DNA from: Kibdelosporangium banguiense
GTDB lineage: Bacteria > Actinomycetota > Actinomycetes > Mycobacteriales > Pseudonocardiaceae
Reading direction: 5' to 3'
NCBI RefSeq assembly: GCF_017876405.1
Contig: NZ_JAGINW010000001.1
Span: 11,297,203 to 11,361,202, forward strand
DNA: 64,000 nt
Under the pieces are notes generated by a model that saw only the letters and a list, made by a program, of their open reading frames with translations, had not been told where the DNA came from and did no database searches. Positions 16,621-25,121 of the stretch are shown here, piece after piece. The position numbers and the translations under genes were made by a program. Positions within the stretch are counted from its first letter, which is position 1, and each line of letters opens with the position of its first letter.

Positions 16621-18473
16621 CGACCACGAATCCGGCCCGCAGCGCCGCCGAGACCGCCGAGATGCTCGAGCTGATCGACACCGCGATCACCGAGACACGC
16701 TCGGCAGGCCGGCCGGACCTGGCCGAGAAGCTGATCAAGTGCCGGCGCCAGCTGACCACCGGCGCGTGGCACGTGCTGGTCGCGGGTGAGTTCAAGAAGG
16801 GCAAGAGCGCGCTGGTCAACGGCTTGCTCGGGGTGCCGGTGTGCGGGGTGGACCCGGTCGCGTTCACCGCCGTGCCGACGTTGATCAAGCACGGGGACAA
16901 GCCGTCGGCGGTGCTCGTGCCCGAGGCCGCGCCGGACGCGACCCAGGATCCCCCGCCGATCAAGATCGATATCCGTAAGGCGGCGGAGTACGGCCGGACC
17001 GGTGTCGCCGACAACGGCACCCGCCTGCGGGCGATCGAGGCGACGCTGAAGCGTGAACTGCTGTCCGACGGTCTCGTGCTCGTGGACACTCCTGGCCTGG
17101 GCGGCGGCTTCGCGGCGGCCGCGGCGTCGGCCACGATGCGAGCGCTTGCGTTGGCGGACGGCGTGATCGTCGTGACCGACGCGTCGCAAGAGCTGACCGC
17201 GGCGGAAGTCGACTTCATCAAGCACGCGATCGACATGTGCCCCAACCTGATCATCGCGCTCACCAAGACGGACTTCTACCCGCAGTGGCAGCGCATCCTC
17301 GAGCTGGACCGGGCCCACCTCAAAGCGGCGGAGATCGACGCGGAGATCGTCTCGGTGTCCTCGACCCTGCGCGAGCTGGCGCTGGACACCGGCGACCCTG
17401 CGCTCAACGCGGAATGCGGCTTCCCAGTCCTGGTGGAACGACTGGGATCGCGGCTGCTCGCCGACCACGCGGCCAAGTCCGTGCTGGCCGCGGCCGGTGT
17501 CGTGCGCAACTCGTTGCAGCAGGTGGCTCACACGCTCGTGACCGAGCACACGGCGTTGACCAAACCTGAGGAACGCCAGGCGACGATGCGCAAGGTCGCC
17601 GCGAGCGGGGAACGCGCCCAGGCGCTGGCCGGGCCGTCCGCGCGCTGGCTGAACACGATCACCGACCGGTTCGCCGACATCCAGGCCGCCCTGGACGCCG
17701 ATCTCACCGACTGCGCGCGGCGGCTGGAGAACGAGGTCACCAAGCGGATCAAGGAAGGCGATCCGACCAAGGAGTGGTCGGAGATCGTGCCGTGGCTGCA
17801 GCGGCGGGCCAACGAAGAGCTCACCGACGCGCACACCCGGCTGATCCGCAAGATCGACGAACTGGCCGACGAAGTGGCCGCGTTGTTCGACGCGACCGCC
17901 GAACACGTCGACGCGATCGCCCGCGGCGCGGACATGACCCCAGGCCAGGACCTCAAGCTGGAAGGCCTGGCGAGCAAGAAAGGCGGCAAGCTCGAGGTCG
18001 GCATGCACGCCGCACGCGGCTGGTCACTGTCGAGCTCGATCGTGACAACGGTGCTGGTGACAACGCTTGCGCCGAGCCTGCTCATCGTCCTGCCGATCAC
18101 CGCCGCGTTGGGCTCGGTGTTCGCATGGCGGGCCGTACGCAGCTACAAGACCACGAAGGTGGACGCGGCGCGTGCCGAGGCGCTGCGTGCGGCGGCCGTG
18201 TACCTCAACCAGGCCCGCGTGGACGCCAACCGTGCCGCGTACGACCTGATCAGGCACAGCCGCGGCCGGATCCGTGACTACTACCTCGACGAGGCGCAGG
18301 AACTGGTGTCGGCCGCCAAGCACGAGCAGGAAGCCGCCATGCGCGCGATGCAGGTCGACGCACAGGCCGCGGCCGCCCGCGGCGCGGCCGCGAAATCCGA
18401 ACTGGATCGGGTCTCGGCCCTGATGGCCTCCGCCGACCGGATGGCCGATTCGACGCAAAGGGGCCGGTCGTGA
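16617..18473 (+). CDS. Dynamin-like GTPase A (IniA/DynA type)
   Basis: The 618-aa protein has a dynamin-family GTPase domain: P-loop GEFKKGKS (57-64), a switch-I threonine region around PTLIKHG, G3 DTPGLGG and G4 TKTDF. A helical stalk follows, and a hydrophobic pair of segments (about residues 475-510, SSSIVTTVLVTTLAPSLLIVLPITAALG) that would form the membrane paddle; the C-terminus is Ala-rich coiled coil. Bacterial dynamins such as mycobacterial IniA and Streptomyces DynA/DynB remodel membrane at septa or under stress. Overlaps of 4 bp on both sides (hydrolase before, second dynamin after) indicate a single translational unit. Confidence 0.88.
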   Translation: MTTTNPARSAAETAEMLELIDTAITETRSAGRPDLAEKLIKCRRQLTTGAWHVLVAGEFKKGKSALVNGLLGVPVCGVDPVAFTAVPTLIKHGDKPSAVLVPEAAPDATQDPPPIKIDIRKAAEYGRTGVADNGTRLRAIEATLKRELLSDGLVLVDTPGLGGGFAAAAASATMRALALADGVIVVTDASQELTAAEVDFIKHAIDMCPNLIIALTKTDFYPQWQRILELDRAHLKAAEIDAEIVSVSSTLRELALDTGDPALNAECGFPVLVERLGSRLLADHAAKSVLAAAGVVRNSLQQVAHTLVTEHTALTKPEERQATMRKVAASGERAQALAGPSARWLNTITDRFADIQAALDADLTDCARRLENEVTKRIKEGDPTKEWSEIVPWLQRRANEELTDAHTRLIRKIDELADEVAALFDATAEHVDAIARGADMTPGQDLKLEGLASKKGGKLEVGMHAARGWSLSSSIVTTVLVTTLAPSLLIVLPITAALGSVFAWRAVRSYKTTKVDAARAEALRAAAVYLNQARVDANRAAYDLIRHSRGRIRDYYLDEAQELVSAAKHEQEAAMRAMQVDAQAAAARGAAAKSELDRVSALMASADRMADSTQRGRS

Positions 18474-20272
18474 CCGTTTCTCTGGCTCAACGGGTCCGCG
18501 CTCTGCTGAGCGAGGCCACTGCGGCATATCAGGGCAGACAGGGCGGCCGCGTACTCAACGACGTGGCCAGACATCTGGACGGGCCGTTGCGCGTGGCGAT
18601 CGCCGGGCGCGTGAAAGCCGGCAAGTCCACTTTGCTCAACGCACTCGTCGGCACCCGGATAGCCGCGACAGACGCAGGCGAGTGCACCCGCATCGTCACC
18701 TGGTACGCCCGTGGACCAGAGCCACGCGCAACCGCTTTCCCTCATGGCACAAGGCCAATCGGTCTGTCCATTGAGAACGACGGCAATCGGTACACATTGG
18801 ACCTGGGAAGGCTGGACGCGGACAGCGTCGACCGAGTCGAAGTGTCCCTGCCGAGCGACTGGCTCAACCAGATGACCCTGGTGGACACCCCAGGAATGGG
18901 CTCGCTGACGGAGTCCGCAGGACGGCGTACCCAGGACTTCCTCGGCGAGACCGGCAGCGTGGACGCGGTGCTGTACCTGATGCGGCACCTGCACTCGACG
19001 GACATCGACTTCCTGGACGCCTTCCACGACGGAGACGCCGCCGAGACAACACCGGTGAACGCAGTCGGCGTCCTCTCCCGCGCAGACGAAGTCGGCGGCG
19101 GCGAAGAAGACGCAATAGCCCATGCAGGCAAAGTCGCGGCAGGCTATCGGGCGGACTCCCGCATCCGCAGCCTCGTCCACACAGTGATGCCAGTCGCAGG
19201 CCTGCTCGCCGAAACCGCGGCAACCCTGGGCGACGCGGAATTCGCCGACCTCGCCTCGATCGCCAAAGCCAGCGAGGGCGCGACAATGCCCTTGATGCTG
19301 TCGGCCGCACGATTCGTTTCCCCTTCACGCACAGTCAGTGTGTCCCCAGACGCACGGCGCCGACTCCTCGGAATGCTTGGCATGTACGGAGTCCGCCTGA
19401 GCCTGGAAACCCTCCGCGCCGGCGAGGCAGACCGAATCGCACTGTGCAACGTGTTGCGTGAACGCAGCGGCCTGGCCGAACTCCGCCGACTGCTCCTCAC
19501 CCAGTTCGCCCAACGCCGAGACGTCCTCAAAGCCGACGGCGCCCTCCGCGCGATCGAGACGGTAACCCGCAACGACCCCATCCCCGCCGCCCCACGCCTG
19601 CGCCAAGCCGTGGAACGCCTCCGCGCCGGCGCCCACGAACTAACCGAACTCCGCCTGCTGACCGAACTCCGCACCGGCTCAGTCCAAGCCCCCGCCGAAC
19701 AACTGGCCGTGATGGAACGCCTCCTCGGCGGCCAGGGCGCCTCCGTGGCCGACCGCCTCAACCTCCGCCCCGACGCCCCGTTCGAGACAGTCCAGGCCGC
19801 GATAACAGGCATGCACGGCCACTGGCGCCGCGTAGCAGGCAACGCCCTCATCGACCCCAGCTTCACCCGCGCCGCCCAAGTCCTGCAACGAACCTGCGAG
19901 GGCCTGGCCGCCGCCATCAGAACCGCCCCCCAGCCCAACCAATCTCCAGGCCAACGCTCAGGCCCTCGGCTACAGGGACAGCCAGGCAGTCCCCAGCGCC
20001 AGCCGGCCCGGCAAAACCAGCCGGGTCCGGGTCAGCGCCCAGCCGCTCCTCCCCCAGGCACCCCACCAGGTGGCTTTCCCCGCCAACCTCAGCCCGCCCA
20101 GCACCAACCCGTCCAGCCGCCGCCCGGCAAACCCCAGCCCGCCCAGCCCCAGCCGGTCGCCCCCACCGAGAACTTCCGTCCAGGAACCGGCCCCGAAGAA
20201 GAAACCACGGCCTTCCAACGCCCAAAACCAGTCCCCGGAAACATCCACACACCCCGGAACAACAACACCTGA
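18470..20272 (+). CDS. Dynamin-like GTPase B (IniC/DynB type) with disordered C-terminus
   Basis: The 600-aa partner has P-loop GRVKAGKS (46-53), G3 DTPGMGS and a G4-like SRADEVG. It lacks an obvious hydrophobic paddle, as the IniC-type partner of a dynamin pair often does. From about residue 485 it becomes a Pro/Gln-rich disordered tail (QPAQHQPVQPPPGK and similar). It starts at GTG overlapping the preceding stop (GTGA). Paired bacterial dynamins act as hetero-oligomers, so A and B probably work together on the cytoplasmic membrane. The third-position codon choice shifts towards C-rich codons in the second half, with no frame break. Confidence 0.85.
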   Translation: MTVSLAQRVRALLSEATAAYQGRQGGRVLNDVARHLDGPLRVAIAGRVKAGKSTLLNALVGTRIAATDAGECTRIVTWYARGPEPRATAFPHGTRPIGLSIENDGNRYTLDLGRLDADSVDRVEVSLPSDWLNQMTLVDTPGMGSLTESAGRRTQDFLGETGSVDAVLYLMRHLHSTDIDFLDAFHDGDAAETTPVNAVGVLSRADEVGGGEEDAIAHAGKVAAGYRADSRIRSLVHTVMPVAGLLAETAATLGDAEFADLASIAKASEGATMPLMLSAARFVSPSRTVSVSPDARRRLLGMLGMYGVRLSLETLRAGEADRIALCNVLRERSGLAELRRLLLTQFAQRRDVLKADGALRAIETVTRNDPIPAAPRLRQAVERLRAGAHELTELRLLTELRTGSVQAPAEQLAVMERLLGGQGASVADRLNLRPDAPFETVQAAITGMHGHWRRVAGNALIDPSFTRAAQVLQRTCEGLAAAIRTAPQPNQSPGQRSGPRLQGQPGSPQRQPARQNQPGPGQRPAAPPPGTPPGGFPRQPQPAQHQPVQPPPGKPQPAQPQPVAPTENFRPGTGPEEETTAFQRPKPVPGNIHTPRNNNT

Positions 20273-20352
20273 AGGCCCCCAGCACCTTCAGGGCGGCCCT
20301 CGGCCCCGCCCGCAGGGCATACCGACGCGCGCAGAGTGCAACCTGCTGTCCA

Positions 20353-21111
20353 TCAAGGTTCTCTGGCGTTCTCCTCGTACTCCGCCAGCCTTGCGCGCAG
20401 GTCCTCCCGGCCGGACTCGGAGATCAACTTCCGTAGTATGCCCAGCTGGTAGGCCTTCGCCGCCGGGTCGGGCACGGCCATCATCCCGTCGAAGATCCGC
20501 CCTGGGGAATCCGGCAAGTCCTCAGGCGCAAGTGCGTCGCGTGCGTCCTTGAACGCGCGCGCGATTTCCACGACACGCTCGGGCTTGTCCTGGTTCTCCA
20601 TCAACCACCACGCTGTCGCGCGAAGGGGGTCAAGGAGTTGTGAGCGCATCTGCTCTGCTTGATGCGCTCGGCGTTCGTCCTGCCAGGAGAAGGCGAACCG
20701 GCGGCTCGCCGCCTCCTCGCGGGCCGCGACCGCCGCGATCAATTCGGTGTCAGCGTCGACCGATACGCAGTGGCCGCGAGCGAGCGCCTCGGTTCCGCGC
20801 ACGGGCAGCCATTGGCATAACGCCACGCTCAACGCACCCCTCAACCGCTCGGCTGCGGTCAACGTGTGCCGCCTGCTCAGCCTTTCAGCGCGGTAGGCAA
20901 TGCCTTCCCGCGCGATATCAGGCAGGCTGGGCGGTGGCTCATCACCCTGCCACTTCGCCTCGATGGCGAAGTGGGCCTCGAAACGCAGGATTTCATCCGA
21001 GCTGGGCAGCGACAAAGTGATCTCCCAGGCGAGCACTGAATCCACTGCAGCCGGTTGCCGTACGGTGTTCTCCTCCGGGCCACGTCGCCGCCGGAAACTC
21101 CATCCAGCCAT
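20353..21111 (-). CDS. Conserved hypothetical, last gene of the Crp/cyclase-like module
   Basis: I do not recognise a named family for this 252-aa protein. It has no signal peptide and no membrane segment. The N-terminal half is beta/alpha (SVLAWEITLSLPSSDEILRFEAHFAIEA-like start), followed by Arg/Glu-rich amphipathic helices and a helical C-terminus (GILRKLISESGREDLRARLAEYEEN). Placement 6 bp after the degenerate NTPase gene and in the same orientation makes it the fourth gene of the Crp - cyclase-like - NTPase operon. It is convergent with the second dynamin gene, with 80 bp between. Confidence 0.6.
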   Translation of the reverse strand: MAGWSFRRRRGPEENTVRQPAAVDSVLAWEITLSLPSSDEILRFEAHFAIEAKWQGDEPPPSLPDIAREGIAYRAERLSRRHTLTAAERLRGALSVALCQWLPVRGTEALARGHCVSVDADTELIAAVAAREEAASRRFAFSWQDERRAHQAEQMRSQLLDPLRATAWWLMENQDKPERVVEIARAFKDARDALAPEDLPDSPGRIFDGMMAVPDPAAKAYQLGILRKLISESGREDLRARLAEYEENAREP

Positions 21112-21117
21112 CGATGC

Positions 21118-23256
21118 CTACCGCCAGACCGGGTCGACTTCGTCGAGCCGGACCGACAGCCGGTGCAAGGTCGCGGCCAGTGGATCGCTCTCGGCAGGGT
21201 CCGGTTGGTTCGGCGCGGACCGGCTCGCATAGAGAATTTGTGCGATGCGCTGCGTTTTCGACTCTGTGGCCAGTACAAGGGGTTCCACCATGAGGTCCCG
21301 CTGAGCTGGTGATGCGCCTGCGGCCACATGCAACCAGCTCGCGACAACAGGGCGCAGGCTTTCCGGGGGCATCGTGTCGAGGGCCTGCCGCCAGAACGCC
21401 GCCGCGGTTTCGATGTCAACGTCTTCTTTGTCTTTCATCAGTACAGTAGCGACGCTGTCCGCCAGCAGGCTCAGCCGGGCCGGAGCAGCGTTGTCAAACC
21501 ACTCCGACACGTACCGCAAGAAACTGGAGACACCGAGGTCTGTGCCTATTTGCCGGGTGGCTTCGAGAACGGCGATCCGTACATGCGGGTTTTCTGAATT
21601 CGCCAAGTGCTTGAGCCGAGTGAGCGCGATGCGGGGAAACGACTCCCCGATGCCCGCGCAGACCTCGGCCGTCAGCAGCTGAAGGTCCGAGTTCGCGCCT
21701 TTCGACCACTCCAGGAGTTTCTGCCGTATCCGTGTGCCCACCGCCGGGTCGGTCGCCGTCGTGGTCAGCAAGCGCACCGCGATCGATCGGCGGTACCGGG
21801 CTGTTGGGTGATCCGAGGTCCGATCGCCGTCGGAGTCTGTGCCCGACTTGGTCGCGGCCCATCCCTCGGCAAGCTCCAGCGCTACCTCGGCACTGTCCTC
21901 GCCGGCGAGCTCGGCACACCGGTCAGCAAGGCGTTCCAACTCCTCGCGCGTCAGGTCGCTGATCTGCCGGGGCAGTTCGCCGATCCACCGCTTCAACGTT
22001 TTGCGCAGGTCGCGATGCTCACGCCAGAAGAACCGGAGTACCGATGTCCCGGTACCGCGTGGCTGGAACTTGCGGTCATCGCAGTTGAATGATTCGTAGT
22101 CGAGTGCGAGCAGCCTGGTGTACGGACTGGGCCGAAGAAGAGGCACCGTCTTCTTGCGCTGCGCACCGTTGAGAGCAAGCAGGCGATCGGCGGCATCGAC
22201 GATGTGCCAGGTCTCGGCGCCCTCCAGCAGGGTCGCGGCCAGCAGCAACGCGAGCCACTCGATATCGCCGCTGTCCTGCCTTTTTCGAACAAGTTCCCGC
22301 AACGACGGACCCTGCTCGTCTCGCTGGCTGCGCAACACCTCCTGGAGCGCGTGCGCAGGGTCCTCGTCCTGGCCGATCCTGTCCGAGACAGCGTCCGCGA
22401 GCTCCTTGACCTCAGGTGGCCACAAGTTACGCAGCCGGTCGGTCAGGACCGAGTCGTGGGCGAACGATTCGCTGTCAAGGCCGATGGCATGTCGCGCAAA
22501 GACTTTGAGCGGCGTCGGCCGGCTCAGGTGGTGCACACGGCCGGGAAGGAAATCCTCGAACCGGCGGGCCTGGTCGCTCGGGATGATGAGGATGAGATAG
22601 CTGAGATGGCGTTCGAGTTCTTCGACGAACTCCACCAGCCCCCGGCGTACGGACTGAAGCTTGTCGTGCGCGTCGCGCAAGTCACCGATCACTACGGCGG
22701 GCTCATGGTCGACGAGCAGATCGGCGACACGCAACTCGTCGATGAGTTCCTCACGAACGACGAGGTCAGGATGCCCCTTCCGCAGTTCGTGCCCCAAGCG
22801 CATGCACGCCGCGAACTGACCACCGTCGTGCGCCTCCGCGGTCAGAAGCAACACCCGGCGGTCACGCAGGATCTCGATTGCCGTCTTGGGCTGCCCGCCG
22901 GAAGAAAGTCCGAGCAGACCCGGTGGCTCCACATACCTGTCGGCCAGGTGCACAAGCGCGTCACGATCCTGAAGGCCACGCCCGCTTCGTTTTTCCGACG
23001 ATGCCCGGGCCAGTTGGAGCAACCCGTCAGTGAGCACCAAGGCCCCGATGTCGAACCTGGGCTTGTTGATGTCTCTCAGCGCGGTGTCATTGCCGTTTCC
23101 GTCAATCGAAAGCGGCGGGACTTGACGTGGTTCTGGCTCAGCCGGTTCGGCGACGGGTTCGGGCAGGACAGGCTCCGGCTGGAGGCGATCTTGTTCGGGC
23201 GCGGGTGAGTCGAGCATGCCGAAGGCGTCGACATCGTGCTCCTCCAAGGTCTTCAC
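21118..23256 (-). CDS. Large signalling protein: degenerate P-loop NTPase-like region plus helical (HEAT-like) repeats
   Basis: In this 712-aa protein, residues about 1-60 are Pro/Glu-rich and disordered. At about 125-230 the pattern of a STAND-like NTPase is visible (RRVLLLTAEAHDGGQFAAC, then AVVIGDLRDAHDKL). The Walker A Gly-Lys-Ser/Thr is missing and the Walker B acids are displaced, so nucleotide hydrolysis is unlikely. The C-terminal half is alpha-helical with HEAT-like units (TRLKHLANSENPHVRIAVLEA). The GTG start overlaps the cyclase-like gene stop by 4 bp (GTGA), so the two are co-translated. It resembles scaffold proteins of actinomycete NTP-dependent conflict or signalling systems. 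Function unknown. Confidence 0.6.
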   Translation of the reverse strand: MKTLEEHDVDAFGMLDSPAPEQDRLQPEPVLPEPVAEPAEPEPRQVPPLSIDGNGNDTALRDINKPRFDIGALVLTDGLLQLARASSEKRSGRGLQDRDALVHLADRYVEPPGLLGLSSGGQPKTAIEILRDRRVLLLTAEAHDGGQFAACMRLGHELRKGHPDLVVREELIDELRVADLLVDHEPAVVIGDLRDAHDKLQSVRRGLVEFVEELERHLSYLILIIPSDQARRFEDFLPGRVHHLSRPTPLKVFARHAIGLDSESFAHDSVLTDRLRNLWPPEVKELADAVSDRIGQDEDPAHALQEVLRSQRDEQGPSLRELVRKRQDSGDIEWLALLLAATLLEGAETWHIVDAADRLLALNGAQRKKTVPLLRPSPYTRLLALDYESFNCDDRKFQPRGTGTSVLRFFWREHRDLRKTLKRWIGELPRQISDLTREELERLADRCAELAGEDSAEVALELAEGWAATKSGTDSDGDRTSDHPTARYRRSIAVRLLTTTATDPAVGTRIRQKLLEWSKGANSDLQLLTAEVCAGIGESFPRIALTRLKHLANSENPHVRIAVLEATRQIGTDLGVSSFLRYVSEWFDNAAPARLSLLADSVATVLMKDKEDVDIETAAAFWRQALDTMPPESLRPVVASWLHVAAGASPAQRDLMVEPLVLATESKTQRIAQILYASRSAPNQPDPAESDPLAATLHRLSVRLDEVDPVWR

Positions 23257-24248
23257 CGTGCCTTCGGGTCGGTGTCGCCGCCGAGGCGGCGGCCGCTGGA
23301 CGGACCGAAGTTGGCGTCGCCCGCCGTATGGAAGTTGCCCGAGAATTCTTGCTTTCCAGACGACTGGTCCACACTGTGCCCCGCGGTTGTGTTGTTGTTC
23401 CCGGACACTGTGATCCCCCTGTTGACGCCTTGCAAGTAATGACTGGCGACCCCGCCGCTGATGTCGCGAGCCTGCAGCACACTGCCCGCGGTTCCGCTCA
23501 CACTGTTGGTGACCTCGCCGTAGATCTCCTCCGGCTGTGCCGAGTCCGCCTCATCTGCCGGGTGCGGTTCCGACTGGCCACTCAGCAGACCGAACCGGAG
23601 CAAGTCGCCGGATGGCGCGGGCACGCGCAGATATCCCTTGCCCGAATACCCCTTGGCCGCCACGGACAGCGGTGCTTCGACGAACTCGCTAGGCCGCCGG
23701 GTGGTGTGACCTGCCTCGACGACGTTCTCCATCACGGTGTGGGACAGCACCGAGGCGACGAAAGTGACTGCGGGGTCAGAGTTGTCGAGCAACGCCCGGA
23801 CGGATTCCGCGTCGAGCATCCGGTTTGCCTCGACCATGATCCGGCCCGTTGGTGAGTCGGTTTGCGGCTCGTCGAACGACGCCGCCAGGCCGAGGTGCAG
23901 GCTGGCGCGCAGCCGAAAGTCAATGCCCTCGGCGCGAAATTCCCCGGCACGTCGGCGCAGCTCGCTCTGCAGGGAGTCGAAGAACCGGTCGACCACGGCC
24001 GCGACCAGGTCTGCTGTGAATCCGATGAGGTAGCTGTCACCGCGGAAGGCTTTGAAGAGTTTGTCTCTGCCTTCCCACAACGAGATGAGTTTCGCACGGT
24101 CTGCTGCCACTGCGAGCACCTCAGCCAGCCTGTCCACGATGACTCGCTGTTGAGTATCGTCATGCTTGCTGAATCCGCGGACGTCGACCGCGAGTATCCC
24201 GATGTAATCGCCAAGCGAGCGATTGGTCTCCGAGGGCTTCGAGCTCAC
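23253..24248 (-). CDS. Nucleotidyl-cyclase-like signalling protein
   Basis: The 331-aa protein begins with GILAVDVRGFSKHDDT, resembling the first metal-binding segment of class III nucleotidyl cyclases, and has FRGDSYLIGF where cyclases carry the GD turn. The domain spans about residues 14-185. A Gly/Asn/Ser-rich tail with VSGTAGSVLQARDISGG and GITVSGNNNTT follows, a motif type found in many actinomycete signalling and conflict proteins. GTG 24248 has GGAGG 7 nt upstream; codons before it are non-coding in character. It is downstream of a Crp-type gene, so a cNMP-Crp relay is plausible. Whether it is catalytically active cannot be decided by eye. Confidence 0.65.
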   Translation of the reverse strand: MSSKPSETNRSLGDYIGILAVDVRGFSKHDDTQQRVIVDRLAEVLAVAADRAKLISLWEGRDKLFKAFRGDSYLIGFTADLVAAVVDRFFDSLQSELRRRAGEFRAEGIDFRLRASLHLGLAASFDEPQTDSPTGRIMVEANRMLDAESVRALLDNSDPAVTFVASVLSHTVMENVVEAGHTTRRPSEFVEAPLSVAAKGYSGKGYLRVPAPSGDLLRFGLLSGQSEPHPADEADSAQPEEIYGEVTNSVSGTAGSVLQARDISGGVASHYLQGVNRGITVSGNNNTTAGHSVDQSSGKQEFSGNFHTAGDANFGPSSGRRLGGDTDPKAR

Positions 24249-24339
24249 CAGCGTTCCTCCATGCGAATGCGCGCGTGATCGGTGACCCCAGCCTCCAGGA
24301 ACGCTGCCGGTGGTTCTGTCCAGAAGTGGACACATCACC

Positions 24340-25002
24340 TCAGGTGAGCGCCGCGACCTTCACGATCTCCAGCCGGCCACGGGTCGTACGGACCAGCCCG
24401 GCGGATTTCCACTCCTTGAGCACAGGTGTGATCGCCGAGCGCACCAGGCCGAGCGCGGACGCCAGCTCCTCCTGCGACATGGCGATCGTGGTGGGCGACG
24501 GGTGGTCTGGACCCGCGGCGTCGATGATCGCCGTGATCAGCGCGGCGAGCCGTGACGCCGTGGTCCGGTGAGCCAGCTGCCACGCATGAGGCGCACTCTC
24601 ACGCAGCTTTCCCGAGATGTAGCCATCCAGCCGGGAACCGAGATCCAGACGCCGGACGAGTTCGTTGAATCGCCGCGCTGGGACTTTGGACGTGATGCCC
24701 GGCTCGATCGCCTGCACTGTGGCCGACCGCGGTAAGCCGTCCTGCGCCGACAATTCGCCGATGACGTCGCCGGGGCCGCGGATGGCCAGCATGATCTCCG
24801 CGCCGTCTGGTTCGGCGTACACCACCTTCAGGCGACCGGACAGCGACAACAGCACCCAGCCCCCGGCATCACCCTGGTACAGCAGGCGATCCCTTGTGTC
24901 GTGGTGGGTGCGGACGCCGTGCCGCACGATTTCGGTCCAGGCGCCGGTCGGGATGAGAGAACGAAAGCCACGCGATCGGCGGAGCGGGTGCACCTCGGTC
25001 AC
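24340..25002 (-). CDS. Crp/Fnr-family transcriptional regulator
   Basis: The roughly 220-aa protein has a cyclic-nucleotide-binding domain (about residues 15-125; GGWVLLSLSGRLKV, GPGDVIGELSAQDGLPRSATVQA with the phosphate-binding cassette) and a Crp-type winged helix (MSQEELASALGLVRSAITPVLKEW). It probably binds cAMP, cGMP or another nucleotide and controls the downstream cyclase-like and NTPase-like genes. GTG 25002 gives a family-like N-terminus; an in-frame GTG at 25047 would add 15 residues. Confidence 0.88.
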   Translation of the reverse strand: MTEVHPLRRSRGFRSLIPTGAWTEIVRHGVRTHHDTRDRLLYQGDAGGWVLLSLSGRLKVVYAEPDGAEIMLAIRGPGDVIGELSAQDGLPRSATVQAIEPGITSKVPARRFNELVRRLDLGSRLDGYISGKLRESAPHAWQLAHRTTASRLAALITAIIDAAGPDHPSPTTIAMSQEELASALGLVRSAITPVLKEWKSAGLVRTTRGRLEIVKVAALT

Positions 25003-25104
25003 CGGTCCGTTTCTAGCGCGGCAGCCTGCCGTTGTGGGGCGATCCACGCCTATTTCACCCGAACAGCAGCGTCCGGCGCGGCCTTTCCAAGAATGAATAG
25101 CGCA

Positions 25105-25121
25105 AATGCTCGAGGAGCATT
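25105..25121 (-). terminator. Small hairpin at the end of the Hsp70-like gene
   Basis: AATGCTC-GAG-GAGCATT forms a 7-bp stem overlapping the Hsp70 stop codon. It is short and lacks a U tract, so it could be a weak terminator or an RNA end-processing signal before the Crp gene. Confidence 0.3.

Noticed and set aside
20270..20300. CTGAAGG/CCTTCAG hairpin after the second dynamin gene as a terminator
   Set aside because: Only 7 bp with a loop of about 10 nt and no U tract; too weak to list.
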